From NCBI GenBank assembly GCA_030440445.1, contig CP098528.1, positions 3,906,001-3,970,000 of the forward strand: a DNA stretch of 64,000 nt, written 5' to 3'. Shown piece after piece: positions 36,549-47,944 of this stretch. The first letter of the stretch is position 1. Each line of letters opens with the position of its first letter. A program made the translations under genes and the position numbers. This stretch comes from Halomonas sp. KG2. GTDB taxonomy: Bacteria > Pseudomonadota > Gammaproteobacteria > Pseudomonadales > Halomonadaceae. The notes beneath the pieces were generated by a model. That model worked only from the letters and a program-made list of their open reading frames with translations, was not told where the DNA came from and did not search any database.

Positions 36549-37538
36549 TCAGGTTGATCGAGGTGTTGCTTCGGGAGTGGTAGGGGTTGCGCTAGGGCGA
36601 ACCCAGCGGCCGGTAAAACATGTGTTTGCCATGTCAGCGCACCGCTCTCTGGCATAGTTAGCTGCACATTCTTGGGCGATCCGCCCCACACTGCGACAAA
36701 AGCGAGGATGATTCGCACTGCGCCATATCACATCATAGTTCATAGGCGGCAACGGCACGGGTAGCGCTAGACGGTATAGATCACCCCGCCGCCACTCATC
36801 TAATACAGTGGCGACCGGAAGCGCACCGATTCCCAGCCCCTCCATCGTCATTCGTGCAATGGTCATCAATGTGCTAACGCTATGGATACGAGGCTGCTGA
36901 ACGCCGACATCAGAAAGGTAACGAACCAGTTCTTCGTAGGGGCGAGCCTGCCTGCCAAAGGAAATAAACGGCAACGACTGGCACCAAGCGTTGGGGTGTT
37001 CGCTTAGCAGCGCGGCATGACGAGGTGAAACAAACATGCCCATCTCATAAGGACTTAACGTCTCGCACTCAATTTGCTCCGGAGCCAAGTAACCATTCAT
37101 TGCCAGCAAAATATCAATCTCGTTGCGCATAAGCCGATCATTAAGAGCCGGCGAGTAATCAACTGTTAACTCGATAATGAGTTCTGGAAAGCGCTCAGTA
37201 AGCTGCTGAATAAAAGCGGGAAACCAGCTATGTGCAATGGTTTCAATGGTGCCAAGCCTTAGGGGTGCTGAAAATGTCTCGGCACTATCAAATAGTTTTA
37301 GCGCTTCATCACGCTGATGCAGTATGCGCTCAGCATGCAGAAAGAACTCGCGGCCACGCATGGTCGGCTGAACCGGACGCGCCGAGCGCTCAAGCAATAG
37401 CACACCTACGGTGCTTTCCAAGCGTGAAATACGCTCAGAAACAGAAGGCTGTGTGATATGTAGGCGTACCGCCGCCTTACGAAAAGAGCCAAGCTTTACC
37501 GCCCATACAAAAGCGTCTAGCTCCTTGAAATCAAGCAT
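36549..37538 (-). CDS. LysR-family transcriptional regulator
   Basis: A 329-residue regulator. The N-terminal winged HTH reads 'LDAFVWAVKLGSFRKAAVRLHITQPSVSERISRLESTVGVLLLER' (residues about 5-50). The ligand domain includes 'PLRLGTIETIAHSWFPAFIQQL' and 'IDILLAMNGY'. The C-terminal tail after about 295 is polar and longer than usual. It is upstream of dctPQM on the same strand (32 bp gap) and divergent from pxpABC (665 bp away), so it may control both. A small ORF with a strong ribosome site ends 8 bp before its start. Confidence 0.92.
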   Translation of the reverse strand: MLDFKELDAFVWAVKLGSFRKAAVRLHITQPSVSERISRLESTVGVLLLERSARPVQPTMRGREFFLHAERILHQRDEALKLFDSAETFSAPLRLGTIETIAHSWFPAFIQQLTERFPELIIELTVDYSPALNDRLMRNEIDILLAMNGYLAPEQIECETLSPYEMGMFVSPRHAALLSEHPNAWCQSLPFISFGRQARPYEELVRYLSDVGVQQPRIHSVSTLMTIARMTMEGLGIGALPVATVLDEWRRGDLYRLALPVPLPPMNYDVIWRSANHPRFCRSVGRIAQECAANYARERCADMANTCFTGRWVRPSATPTTPEATPRST

Positions 37539-37546
37539 ACATTTGC

Positions 37547-37762
37547 CTAACCAACGGTTGCAGTAACATCGGCAGGGATGCCTACACAGCGCAGGTAACG
37601 TCGCGCGCAGTGCCGCCCCCTAGCGCCATGTGTCACTGGGTGAAATGGTCGCATTGCTGTGTAATGCAATCTTAGGGCCAGCATGGTGGGATTACCCACT
37701 GTTTTTCGCTGAACAGTGTCTAGCTGAACAGCGACAAGCTGGCTCATGGCCGACGTTTGCAT
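37547..37762 (-). CDS. Possible small ORF (71 aa) coupled to the LysR gene
   Basis: A 71-codon frame ends 8 bp before the LysR start codon and has an excellent ribosome site (gaggag, six bases before ATG 37762). The product is basic and contains 'RGRHCARRYLRCVGIP' with two Cys; no family is recognised and codon usage is unremarkable. It may be a leader ORF coupling translation to the LysR gene, a small protein, or chance. Confidence 0.35.
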   Translation of the reverse strand: MQTSAMSQLVAVQLDTVQRKTVGNPTMLALRLHYTAMRPFHPVTHGARGRHCARRYLRCVGIPADVTATVG

Positions 37763-38203
37763 GTTTCACTCCTCAAAACGACTCACTGGCCGCCAATTAT
37801 TATTAGTGCTGCGGGTATTCGTTAGGGCTGGCGTGAGCGTTTTTTTATAATCTTTTATCGAGTCGCTTTATTTATTTGATAATCGTACTCCCCCCTAGCG
37901 TCAACCATTTTTCCAATAAATAACAGCACGATAGGAAGCACCGATACTAAGTATCGCTAAAAACGATTGGAACTTAACAGGATAGGTTCATATATTGGTT
38001 TTAAGACATCATAGTGATAATCAAGCTAACTATTTACAACAGGTAGTCATAACAAACACTGACAGCCGCAGCTTTAACAACAAATTCTTCAACATTAGCA
38101 CTCCGTTATTAAAAATAAGCGTTCTTGGCCAACGCTGCTAACTAACAATTCGCTGTTAACCAACAAGTGACGCTAATAAATTCAAAACAGGCTAGGAGAC
38201 GAT
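37763..38203. other. AT-rich divergent intergenic region before pxpABC
   Basis: A 441-bp stretch without a convincing ORF, clearly more AT-rich than the flanking genes. It should hold the promoters for the LysR gene (leftward) and pxpABC (rightward). A T-run (37852-37858) follows GC-rich sequence but I found no clean stem. The pxpA ribosome site (taggag) is at its right end. No LysR box could be assigned with confidence. Confidence 0.5.
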
Positions 38204-38956
38204 ATGGCAATCCCACTGCTCAACTGCGACATGGGCGAAAGCTTCGGTAATTGGTCAATCGGCTTAGATGCTGACGTAATGCCTTACGTCGATTGTGCCA
38301 ATATCGCCTGTGGCTATCATGCCTCAGACCCCCATGTGATGCGCCGCACGGTCGCCTTGGCCAGTCAACATGGCGTGCGTATTGGCGCCCATCCCGGCTA
38401 CCCTGACTTAATGGGGTTTGGTCGTCGTTCTATGGCCTGCTCGCCCGCAGAAGTAGAGGATATGATGCTGTACCAGGTCGGTGCGCTGGCCGGAATTTGC
38501 CAAGCTGAAGGCGCGACGCTGAGCTACATAAAGCCCCATGGAGCGATGTATAACGACATGGCGGCGAATCTTGAACTATTGGAAGGTGCCATGCGTGCGG
38601 TACGTGCTTATGATGCCAACCTTCCGCTAATGGTCATGGCAACTGCCGATCCGGAACCTCATCGTCAGTTGGCGAAAAAAATGGGCGTTACCCTGTGGTT
38701 TGAAACATTCGCTGACCGCGCTTATGAAGCAACCGGCCATCTCGCCTCTCGCCGCCTGGCAGGCGCTGTCCACCACGACCAAGCCACTATCGTTGCGCAA
38801 GCTGTTGCGCTCGCCAAAGGCGAGGCGCTGACCGCCCGCGACGGTAGCGCGCTGCACCTACCCTGCGACACCCTGTGCGTGCACGGCGACAATCCTGAGT
38901 CGGTGGCTGCCGTGCGCGCGATTCGTGATGCCTTTACGGCGCTGGAGTCTGCGTGA
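38204..38956 (+). CDS. pxpA: 5-Oxoprolinase subunit A (LamB/YcsF family)
   Basis: A 250-residue protein of the YcsF family. It opens with '[12 protein letters not shown]' and carries '[18 protein letters not shown]', '[16 protein letters not shown]', '[14 protein letters not shown]' and 'CVHGDNP', the conserved Asp/His/Glu-rich set. With PxpB and PxpC it hydrolyses 5-oxoproline (pyroglutamate) to glutamate using ATP. The next gene starts inside its stop region (GTGA overlap). Good ribosome site (aggaga). Confidence 0.96.
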   Translation: MAIPLLNCDMGESFGNWSIGLDADVMPYVDCANIACGYHASDPHVMRRTVALASQHGVRIGAHPGYPDLMGFGRRSMACSPAEVEDMMLYQVGALAGICQAEGATLSYIKPHGAMYNDMAANLELLEGAMRAVRAYDANLPLMVMATADPEPHRQLAKKMGVTLWFETFADRAYEATGHLASRRLAGAVHHDQATIVAQAVALAKGEALTARDGSALHLPCDTLCVHGDNPESVAAVRAIRDAFTALESA

Positions 38957-39657
38957 AACTGCGTTTAGAAACAGCGGCCATGGACGCCGTAACGGTACGC
39001 CTGTTTGACACTATTGATGAAGCCAATATGGCGTGGATCATCGCTGCCGATCAAACCCTGCGCGATGCGCTGGGCGAGGCACTCATTGACCTGATTCCCT
39101 CCTACACCACGCTGCTGGTGCACTACGACAGCCAGCAACTCACCTTTGGCCAAGTCGCTACGCTGATTCGCAATGCCTTGCGCCACTTAACGCCTGCCGA
39201 ATCGCAGAACGGTCAGCTACATGAGGTCCCCGTGTGGTATGACGAAAGCGTTGGCCCTGAGCTTCCACTGGTGGCAAAACGCGCAGGGCTCAGCGTTGAC
39301 TCTCTGATCGAGCGTCACTGCGACCATGATTACTGCGTCTTCGCGCTGGGCTTCGCCCCCGGCTACGGTTTTATGGGGTTGGTAGACGAAGGCATCGCCA
39401 CGCCTCGCTTGAAAACACCCCGCCGCAAAGTCGCGGCAGGCAGTGTGGGGATTGCCGATCGACAAACGGCTATCTACCCGCTCCTTTCTCCAGGGGGGTG
39501 GAATATTTTAGGTCGCACCGCCGTGCCGCTATTTGAATACGCTAAGCGGGGCGAGCCGCTGCTGCGACCCGGCGATAAGGTACGCTTTAAAGCGATTGGC
39601 AAAGCAGAATTTGAAGCAGCAGGAGGCGATACAACGCCGATGGAGGAGCGGCCATGA
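38953..39657 (+). CDS. pxpB: 5-Oxoprolinase subunit B
   Basis: A 234-residue protein, start GTG 38953 overlapping the pxpA stop by four bases. KipI/AHS1 family marks are '[11 protein letters not shown]', '[14 protein letters not shown]', '[24 protein letters not shown]' and '[32 protein letters not shown]'. It forms the active complex with PxpC; the pair resembles the N- and C-parts of urea-amidolyase-type proteins. Confidence 0.96.
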   Translation: MKLRLETAAMDAVTVRLFDTIDEANMAWIIAADQTLRDALGEALIDLIPSYTTLLVHYDSQQLTFGQVATLIRNALRHLTPAESQNGQLHEVPVWYDESVGPELPLVAKRAGLSVDSLIERHCDHDYCVFALGFAPGYGFMGLVDEGIATPRLKTPRRKVAAGSVGIADRQTAIYPLLSPGGWNILGRTAVPLFEYAKRGEPLLRPGDKVRFKAIGKAEFEAAGGDTTPMEERP

Positions 39658-40583
39658 GCCAGGCAATGCTAACGGTTAAGCAGGCTGGACCACTGGCTCT
39701 GATTCAAGACTTAGGGCGGTTCGGCGTGGGTCATTTGGGTGTCACTCAGGGCGGTGCCGCCGACTGGATTTCATTTCGCTGGGCAAACTGGCTCCTCGGT
39801 AACGCACCTGATAGCGCGGCACTGGAGATTGTTATGGGTGGCAACCTCAGCTTGGTTGCCAATGCCGAGGTGCGCTTAGCGCTCACCGGGGCCGATCTTG
39901 GCGCTACCATCGATGGACAGCCATTAGCAACCAACACAAGCTTTCTGCTGCGTTCCGGTCAAACACTCATTTTCAGCCAGCCTCGGCGTGGCCTACGAGC
40001 CTATCTGGCGTTTCCTGGCGGATTAGATGTACCAACGATTCTGGGCAGCCGTGCCTGCACTGCCCGCGAGCAGATTGGCGGGCTCCGTGACGACGGCAGA
40101 CCGCTAAAAACCGGCGACCAGCTCACCTGGCAAGGTAGCTCATCCGGCGAGCGCAGGCTGCCTGAAGGAACAGTCCCCGCCATGCCGGAAAAAAGCTGCC
40201 AACTCAGCATGGTGCTTGGCTCGCAGGCTTCACATTTCGCCGGACGTAGTCTGTACAGCGCTTTTAACCAGCCTTGGACAGTAGATAACCGCGCTGATCG
40301 TATGGGCATCCGTCTCACTGGCCAGCATCTGCATTGCACGCTCGGCGGCATTATTTCTGAAGGCATTCCCCTTGGCGCCGTGCAAATCCCACCCGACGGC
40401 CAGCCGATTGTGTTAATGAATGACCGCCAAACCATTGGCGGCTACCCACGCCTAGGTGCGCTCACCCCGATGGCCTGTGCGCTGCTTGCTCAATGCGTGC
40501 CGGGAACCGAAGTGCGTTTGAGCCCTGTCAGTGCCAGCCAAGCGCAAATTGCCTATCGGAAGCAATTAAGCCACTGGCATTAA
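39654..40583 (+). CDS. pxpC: 5-Oxoprolinase subunit C
   Basis: A 309-residue AHS2/KipA-family protein: 'ALIQDLGRFGVGHLGVTQGGAADW', 'ANWLLGNAPDSAALEIVMGG', 'RAYLAFPGGLDVPTILGSRAC', and 'DRQTIGGYPRLGALTPMACALLAQC'. ATG 39654 overlaps the pxpB stop (ATGA). It completes the ATP-dependent 5-oxoprolinase. A bidirectional-looking hairpin follows directly after the stop. Confidence 0.96.
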   Translation: MSQAMLTVKQAGPLALIQDLGRFGVGHLGVTQGGAADWISFRWANWLLGNAPDSAALEIVMGGNLSLVANAEVRLALTGADLGATIDGQPLATNTSFLLRSGQTLIFSQPRRGLRAYLAFPGGLDVPTILGSRACTAREQIGGLRDDGRPLKTGDQLTWQGSSSGERRLPEGTVPAMPEKSCQLSMVLGSQASHFAGRSLYSAFNQPWTVDNRADRMGIRLTGQHLHCTLGGIISEGIPLGAVQIPPDGQPIVLMNDRQTIGGYPRLGALTPMACALLAQCVPGTEVRLSPVSASQAQIAYRKQLSHWH

Positions 40584-40586
40584 AAA

Positions 40587-40610
40587 AACCCGCATCTCTC
40601 GATGCGGGTT
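40587..40610 (-). terminator. Terminator hairpin between pxpC and katG
   Basis: AACCCGCATC (40587-40596) pairs perfectly with GATGCGGGTT (40601-40610), loop TCTC. On the minus strand it is followed by a run of seven T, so it is a strong terminator for katG. On the plus strand no T-run follows, so termination of pxpC there is less certain. Confidence 0.88.
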
Positions 40611-40650
40611 CGGACAGGGAAGTTACTTAGAGCAAGCGTTGCTTTGACGT

Positions 40651-42864
<2,214 letters not shown>

Positions 42865-43014
42865 TCATATTGCTGTCTACAGTGTAGGTAATCAGCAAGC
42901 GTTGCGTTGATATGTACTGTTTTAAAGCACCTCACCGATAGTCACAATTTGTAATAAACCAATAGCTCGATAGTTATTTATTATTAAACTAGCTATTTCT
43001 TAGCCAATAAAAAA

Positions 43015-43037
43015 GGCAGGACGTCAGACGCCCTGCC
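43015..43037 (-). terminator. Terminator after pntB
   Basis: GGCAGGACG (43015-43023) pairs with CGCCCTGCC (43029-43037), one G-U pair, 5-base loop; on the minus strand a run of six T follows. It closes the pntA-pntB transcript 36 bp after the pntB stop. Confidence 0.9.
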
Positions 43038-43072
43038 CATACCACTATCAGGATAGTAGCGTTTTCTTACCT

Positions 43073-44515
43073 TTACTCCACCATTGGCAACAGTGCGTTC
43101 AAGCTATCCCGCGCATCGCCGTAGAACATGCGCGTGTTCTCTTTGAAGAATAGCGGGTTTTCAATGCCAGAGTAGCCCGTGCCCTGACCGCGCTTGCTGA
43201 CAAACACCTGCTTAGCTTCCCAAACCTTCAATACCGGCATACCGGCGATAGGGCTATTGGGATCTTCCTCGGCCGCTGGGTTTACGATGTCGTTGGAGCC
43301 GATCACGATCACCACATCCGTACTTGAGAAATCGTCGTTGATCTCGTCCATTTCCAGCACGATATCGTAAGGCACTTTGGCTTCAGCCAGCAGCACGTTC
43401 ATGTGTCCAGGCAGACGTCCTGCCACCGGATGAATACCAAAACGTACAGTCTTACCCGATGCCCGCAGCTTGCGTACTAGATCGCTCACCGCACTTTGCG
43501 CTTGAGCCACCGCCATGCCATACCCCGGCACGATAATCACGCTATCGGCATCGTTTAAGGCACTCGCTACGCCACTCGCATCAATCGCGACCTGCTCGCC
43601 TTCAATTTCAGCCGCTGGCCCCTGAGCACCACCGAAGCCGCCCAAAATCACGTTAACGAAGTTGCGGTTCATCGCCTTACACATAATGTAAGACAGGATC
43701 GCCCCTGAGGACCCCACCAGTGCGCCGGTAACAATCAACAGATCATTAGAAAGCGTGAAACCAATCGCCGCCGCTGCCCAGCCGGAGTAGCTGTTCAACA
43801 TCGACACCACCACTGGCATATCCGCACCGCCAATGCCCATAATCAGGTGATAGCCAATAAAGAATGACAGCGCCGCCAGCACGAGCAATGTCCAGAAGCC
43901 TGCACCGTTGAGGTACATAATCGCGAGCAGCAGCGAAAGCGCCGCAGCACCGGCGTTGAGCATATGCCCACCCGGCAGTTGGCGAGGCTTGCCATCCACT
44001 TTGCCTGCCAGCTTACCGAACGCAATCACCGAGCCGGTAAAGGTCACCGCACCGATGAAAATCGCGAACACCACCTCAATCTGCAAAAAGGTCAGCTCAG
44101 CAGGTGCCTTCGTAGCCACCAATGCGGCAAACGCAGAAAACTCTTGCATCGCGCCATCGGCGGCTTGTGCTGCCAGCACCCGGCGGCGCTCTAAATCTGC
44201 GCTCCAGGCAACAAAGACCGCTGCCAAACCCACAAAACTATGTAGTGCCGCTACCAACTGAGGCATTTCGGTCATTTCGACCTTGCCTGCGACATAGGCA
44301 CCAATCCCAGCACCGATCAACATCGCCGGAACCAGCCACCAGTAGCCGCCAATACCTGGCCCGAGGGAGGTAAAGAACACCGCTACGGCCATGCCCACAA
44401 TGCCGTACCATACGGCACGCTTAGCTTTCTCCTGATTACTCAGGCCGCCTAGCGATAAAATAAATAGCACACTTGCCGCAATTGCCGCGGCAGATACGAA
44501 TCCTTGTCCTAACAT
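43073..44515 (-). CDS. pntB: NAD(P) transhydrogenase subunit beta
   Basis: A 480-residue membrane protein of the proton-translocating transhydrogenase. The N-terminal half has about nine membrane segments ('[14 protein letters not shown]', '[33 protein letters not shown]'). The C-terminal domain (about 305-480) binds NADP(H): '[15 protein letters not shown]', '[23 protein letters not shown]' and '[23 protein letters not shown]'. The start is set at ATG 44515 (ggag upstream); the 13-codon extension beyond it runs into the pntA end. It couples hydride transfer between NADH and NADP+ to the proton gradient. Confidence 0.97.
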   Translation of the reverse strand: MLGQGFVSAAAIAASVLFILSLGGLSNQEKAKRAVWYGIVGMAVAVFFTSLGPGIGGYWWLVPAMLIGAGIGAYVAGKVEMTEMPQLVAALHSFVGLAAVFVAWSADLERRRVLAAQAADGAMQEFSAFAALVATKAPAELTFLQIEVVFAIFIGAVTFTGSVIAFGKLAGKVDGKPRQLPGGHMLNAGAAALSLLLAIMYLNGAGFWTLLVLAALSFFIGYHLIMGIGGADMPVVVSMLNSYSGWAAAAIGFTLSNDLLIVTGALVGSSGAILSYIMCKAMNRNFVNVILGGFGGAQGPAAEIEGEQVAIDASGVASALNDADSVIIVPGYGMAVAQAQSAVSDLVRKLRASGKTVRFGIHPVAGRLPGHMNVLLAEAKVPYDIVLEMDEINDDFSSTDVVIVIGSNDIVNPAAEEDPNSPIAGMPVLKVWEAKQVFVSKRGQGTGYSGIENPLFFKENTRMFYGDARDSLNALLPMVE

Positions 44516-44531
44516 CTCGTTTCTCCGCCGC

Positions 44532-46103
44532 TTAAGATTTTTGGAACATGGCAAGCATCCGGCGTGTCACCAGGAAGCCACCCACGATATTAATCGATGC
44601 AATCAGTACTGAAATGGCCGCCAGCACGATAACGACGCCACTGCCTGAACCGATTTGCAAAATTGCCCCTAAAACAATGATGCCGGAGATAGCGTTAGTG
44701 ACCGCCATTAGCGGCGTGTGCAGCGAATGACTCACCTTCCAAATCACTTGGAAGCCAATGAAGCACGCCAACACAAACACAATGAAGTGCTGCATAAATG
44801 AGGCTGGGGCTATTTGGCCCAACAGCAACATTAGCGCGCCACCAACGGCGAGTAAGCCAGCTTGTCGCTTGGTTTGCGCTTTAAACGCCGCGTGTTCAGT
44901 AGCCTTCTTCTCTTCAGGCGTTGGTTCTTTCTCTTTTTTCTTTGGCTTCGCCGCAGCGATAGCTTTTACTTTGGGTGGCGGCGGCGGGAAGGTGATTTCG
45001 CCCTGGTGCGTGACCGTAGCACCGCGAATGACATCATCTTCCATATTGTGATGGATGACGCCGTCTTTCTCAGGCGTGAGGTCGGTTAGCATGTGGCGAA
45101 TATTGGTGGCGTAAAGCAGCGACGCTTGGGTGGCCATGCGTGAGGGGAAGTCGGTATAGCCGACCACCACGACGCCGTTATCAGATACCACACGTTCGTC
45201 CGGCTTGGTTAAATCGCAGTTACCGCCTTTTTCAGCGGCTAAGTCGACAATCACCGAGCCTGGCTTCATGGCTGCAACCATATCTTCCAGCCACAGCTTT
45301 GGCGCGGGCCTGCCAGGAATCAGCGCCGTGGTGATGACAATATCGACATCAGGTGCTTGTTCGCGGAAACACTCCAGCTGCTTCTCGCGAAACTCTGGGC
45401 TGGAGGGTGAGGCATAGCCACCGCTTTCTGAACCGTCCTGGCTATCTTCAAAATCGAGAAACAGGAATTCAGCGCCCATGGATTCAATCTGCTCGGACAC
45501 CTCTGGGCGCACATCAAACGCACGCACCACAGCACCAAGGCTAGCCGCGGTACCAATCGCCGACAAACCCGCCACACCTGCGCCGATCACCAATACTTTG
45601 GCAGGGGGAACTTTACCGGCAGCGGTTACCTGGCCAGTAAAGAAGCGGCCAAAATTATTACCCGCCTCAATCACCGCACGGTAGCCCGCGATATTGGCCA
45701 TTGAGGAGAGCGCATCCATTTTCTGCGCCCTGGAAATACGTGGCACCATGTCCATCGCAATAACAGACGCGCCCTGAGCTTTACAGGTTTCTAACAGCGC
45801 TTCGTTTTGTGCGGGCCAGAAGAACGCAATCAGCGTCTGGCCTTCGCGCAAATAGTGAGCCTCAGTTTCCGAAGGTTCACGGACTTTAATCACCACGTCC
45901 GCATCACGCCACAGCGCTTCCGCGCTTTCCACAACGCTGACACCCGCGTCGCGATACGTGTCGTCATTAAAGCCCGCGGCGGCCCCTGCGCCGGCTTCCA
46001 CCAAGCACTCATGGCCTAGCTTTTGAAGCTGTTTTGCGCTCTCAGGAGTAAGCGCTACACGCGCTTCTCCTTGAGCTGTCTCTTTCGGTGCGCCTATTTT
46101 CAC
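44532..46103 (-). CDS. pntA: NAD(P) transhydrogenase subunit alpha
   Basis: A 523-residue protein beginning at GTG 46103. The large N-terminal NAD(H) domain, related to alanine dehydrogenase, has '[30 protein letters not shown]' and '[11 protein letters not shown]'. A charged linker rich in Lys, Pro and Glu (about 385-415) leads to three or four membrane segments at the C-terminus. Single-chain alpha as in E. coli, rather than split into two genes. It precedes pntB by 16 bp. Confidence 0.97.
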   Translation of the reverse strand: MKIGAPKETAQGEARVALTPESAKQLQKLGHECLVEAGAGAAAGFNDDTYRDAGVSVVESAEALWRDADVVIKVREPSETEAHYLREGQTLIAFFWPAQNEALLETCKAQGASVIAMDMVPRISRAQKMDALSSMANIAGYRAVIEAGNNFGRFFTGQVTAAGKVPPAKVLVIGAGVAGLSAIGTAASLGAVVRAFDVRPEVSEQIESMGAEFLFLDFEDSQDGSESGGYASPSSPEFREKQLECFREQAPDVDIVITTALIPGRPAPKLWLEDMVAAMKPGSVIVDLAAEKGGNCDLTKPDERVVSDNGVVVVGYTDFPSRMATQASLLYATNIRHMLTDLTPEKDGVIHHNMEDDVIRGATVTHQGEITFPPPPPKVKAIAAAKPKKKEKEPTPEEKKATEHAAFKAQTKRQAGLLAVGGALMLLLGQIAPASFMQHFIVFVLACFIGFQVIWKVSHSLHTPLMAVTNAISGIIVLGAILQIGSGSGVVIVLAAISVLIASINIVGGFLVTRRMLAMFQKS

Positions 46104-46508
46104 ACGCTTTCTCCCTTGGTTAGCCCATTTCCAGCGTCATGACCAAAACAGTCACATTTTTACCCTTGGTTATTGGACGCTGGGCATTATTACTGACATG
46201 CGTCGTCGCGCCAGATAGCAGTTTAGGATCTAACGCGGCGACCGCCAGTTACTATTCAACCTTCGATTCAATTGGGTTGTTTAACTACAACACTACCCTT
46301 TTTAACAACGATTCCCCACCAAAAGTTAGAGAAAACTACTTCCAAAGTACCGCATTCAATTCACCCCACCAATGATTAACTGAAGTAGTGGGTATGGCAA
46401 TAATGATTAACCTCCAAAAACGCCCACAACAGTACTTATAACGACATTTGTCACGACGTTTGTAACGACACTCACAACAACATGCTTAACAACGCAGGAG
46501 AGTCACTT
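46104..46508. other. Divergent intergenic region pntA / pqqA
   Basis: A 405-bp stretch holding the promoters of pntA (leftward) and pqqA (rightward). A 78-codon plus-strand frame at 46139-46375 has no ribosome site, low-complexity Asn/Ser/Thr content and no family resemblance, so it is not called. The right end carries a 12-bp-period repeat (listed separately) leading into the pqqA ribosome site (gcaggag). Confidence 0.6.
46428..46493 (+). repeat. 12-bp-period repeat just upstream of pqqA
   Basis: The hexamer AACRAC (with one CACGAC variant) recurs at exactly 12-bp steps starting at 46440, 46452, 46464, 46476 and 46488; a weaker sixth copy starts at 46428. Between them lie TTTGT-like spacers. 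The array ends 15 bp before the pqqA ATG, so it lies in the leader RNA or overlaps the promoter. It is not read in frame from any start codon. Confidence 0.75.
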
Positions 46509-46580
46509 ATGTGGACCAAACCGACGTATCAGGACATGCGCCTTGGCTTTGAAGTAACGCTGTATATCTCTACCCGCTAA
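46509..46580 (+). CDS. pqqA: PQQ precursor peptide PqqA
   Basis: A 23-residue peptide, too short for routine gene calling. It begins 'MWTKPTYQDMRLGFEVTLYI' and has the invariant Glu15 and Tyr19 (three residues between) that PqqE joins and that become the PQQ backbone. aggag lies 9 bp before the ATG. It is the first gene of pqqABCDE and is followed by a hairpin that should make pqqA mRNA more abundant than the rest. Confidence 0.97.
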   Translation: MWTKPTYQDMRLGFEVTLYISTR

Positions 46581-46602
46581 TCGCTAGCGACTGAACCGCG
46601 GT

Positions 46603-46637
46603 CCCTGCCTGCCTTATTGGGTTTATATCAGGTAGGG
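46603..46637 (+). terminator. Attenuator hairpin between pqqA and pqqB
   Basis: CCCTGCCTG (46603-46611) pairs with CAGGTAGGG (46629-46637) with one G-U pair and a 17-base loop, followed by GCTTTTA. This is a moderate terminator after the precursor peptide gene, a common way to express PqqA in excess of the biosynthetic enzymes. Confidence 0.7.
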
Positions 46638-46691
46638 GCTTTTACCCAGGATTCATAGCACAACCACAGCACTCTCGTCGGAGGCCAGTCT

Positions 46692-47615
46692 ATGCAGATT
46701 TTAGTTCTTGGGGCTGCCGCAGGTGGCGGCTTTCCCCAATGGAATTGCAACTGCCCTAACTGCTACCACGCTCGCCTGGGCAGTGCAGATCATCAACCTC
46801 GCACTCAATCATCGATTGCGTTAAGCGTGGATGGCAAGCAGTGGTTGCTATGCAATGCGTCCCCAGATATTCGCGCTCAGCTCAATGCCAACCCGGAATT
46901 ATGGCCAAGCGACCTGCGTGGCAGTGGTATTCGTGGTGTGCTACTGGTAGATGCCCAAATCGACCATGTCACCGGGCTGCTCTCCTTAAGGGAAGGCTGC
47001 CCGTTAGAGGTCTGGTGCACACCTAATGTACATCGCGATTTATCGACAGGTTTTCCGCTATTTCCGATGCTGGAACACTGGGGCGGACTGCACTGGAAGC
47101 CGATTGAGCTGGAAGGTCATCAGGAAGTTGTCGAGTTTTCGATTCCCTTTCTGCCAGATATCGCGCTGACCGCCTTTGCGCTGCACAGCAATGCACCGCC
47201 CTACTCACCACGGCGCGGCGCGCCCTCCTGTGGCGATAATTTAGGGCTGTATATTGTTGATCGTCGTAGCGGCAAGTCGCTGTGCTACGCCCCTGGGCTT
47301 GGCAACCCGACACCACTGGCCATGCGTTTCTTAAACGCCGCAGATGTGGTGATGGTGGATGGCACCCTGTGGGAAGACGACGAAATGCAGGCACTTGGCG
47401 TTGGCACCTCCACAGGCCAACAGATGGGTCACCTCGCGCTTAATGGCAGCAGCGGTATGTGTGCGCTATTGAACGAGCTACCCAGCAGCACGCGGCGTAT
47501 TTTGATTCATATCAACAACACCAACCCGATTTTGGACGGCGCTAGCGATGCAGCGAAAACATTGCAGGCCGCAGGCATCGAAACCGCTTACGACGGAATG
47601 AAACTGACGTTTTAG
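46692..47615 (+). CDS. pqqB: PQQ biosynthesis protein PqqB
   Basis: A 307-residue metallo-beta-lactamase-fold protein. 'LVLGAAAGGGFPQWNCNCPNC' at the start carries the CxCxxC structural Zn site. 'VDAQIDHVTGLLSLREG' replaces the classic HxHxDH, as in PqqB. 'YIVDRRSGKSLCYAPGLG', 'VMVDGTLWEDDEM' and 'HINNTNPILD' follow. PqqB is proposed to hydroxylate the Tyr of the PqqA-derived dipeptide. Strong ribosome site (ggagg). Confidence 0.97.
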   Translation: MQILVLGAAAGGGFPQWNCNCPNCYHARLGSADHQPRTQSSIALSVDGKQWLLCNASPDIRAQLNANPELWPSDLRGSGIRGVLLVDAQIDHVTGLLSLREGCPLEVWCTPNVHRDLSTGFPLFPMLEHWGGLHWKPIELEGHQEVVEFSIPFLPDIALTAFALHSNAPPYSPRRGAPSCGDNLGLYIVDRRSGKSLCYAPGLGNPTPLAMRFLNAADVVMVDGTLWEDDEMQALGVGTSTGQQMGHLALNGSSGMCALLNELPSSTRRILIHINNTNPILDGASDAAKTLQAAGIETAYDGMKLTF

Positions 47616-47944
47616 GTCGACTTCCACAGACCTTAAACACTCTCTTATCTTAGAATTATTGAGTATTAATCTATTAACATCCAGACCTAAACCTTAGATT
47701 AAAAAAGCACTAGGTTAGTAGAATTTAAAAAACAGCAGGGCGGTAAAAGGCGATAAAAAAGACCCTGATAAAATTAAACCAAAATAAGCATATAACTTTA
47801 TAAAATAATTCAAACAGAGCGAGCTATAACCAAAAAACCTGTTTCATTAAACAAACCCTATGCATAAAAAATGGCTAAAAATAAAAACCATTTAAATCAG
47901 CAATATATACATTAGATATTACAAAAATAACCAGGAACTCGACT
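47616..47944. other. AT-rich gap between pqqB and pqqC
   Basis: A 329-bp stretch with no ORF, strikingly A+T-rich compared with both neighbours and with many A-runs. pqqB and pqqC normally lie close together, so this gap is unusual. It could hold a second promoter for pqqCDE or a regulatory leader. A small possible stem (AAATGG / CCATTT, near 47868-47894) is present. The pqqC ribosome site (agga) lies at its end. Confidence 0.6.

Noticed and set aside
46139..46375. 78-codon frame upstream of pqqA
   Set aside because: No ribosome binding site, low-complexity Asn/Ser/Thr-rich product, no family resemblance, located in a divergent promoter region.
46428..46493. CRISPR-like or iteron array reading of the 12-bp repeats
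   Set aside because: Repeat units are too short for CRISPR, the spacers are not unique sequences, and no cas or replication genes are nearby.
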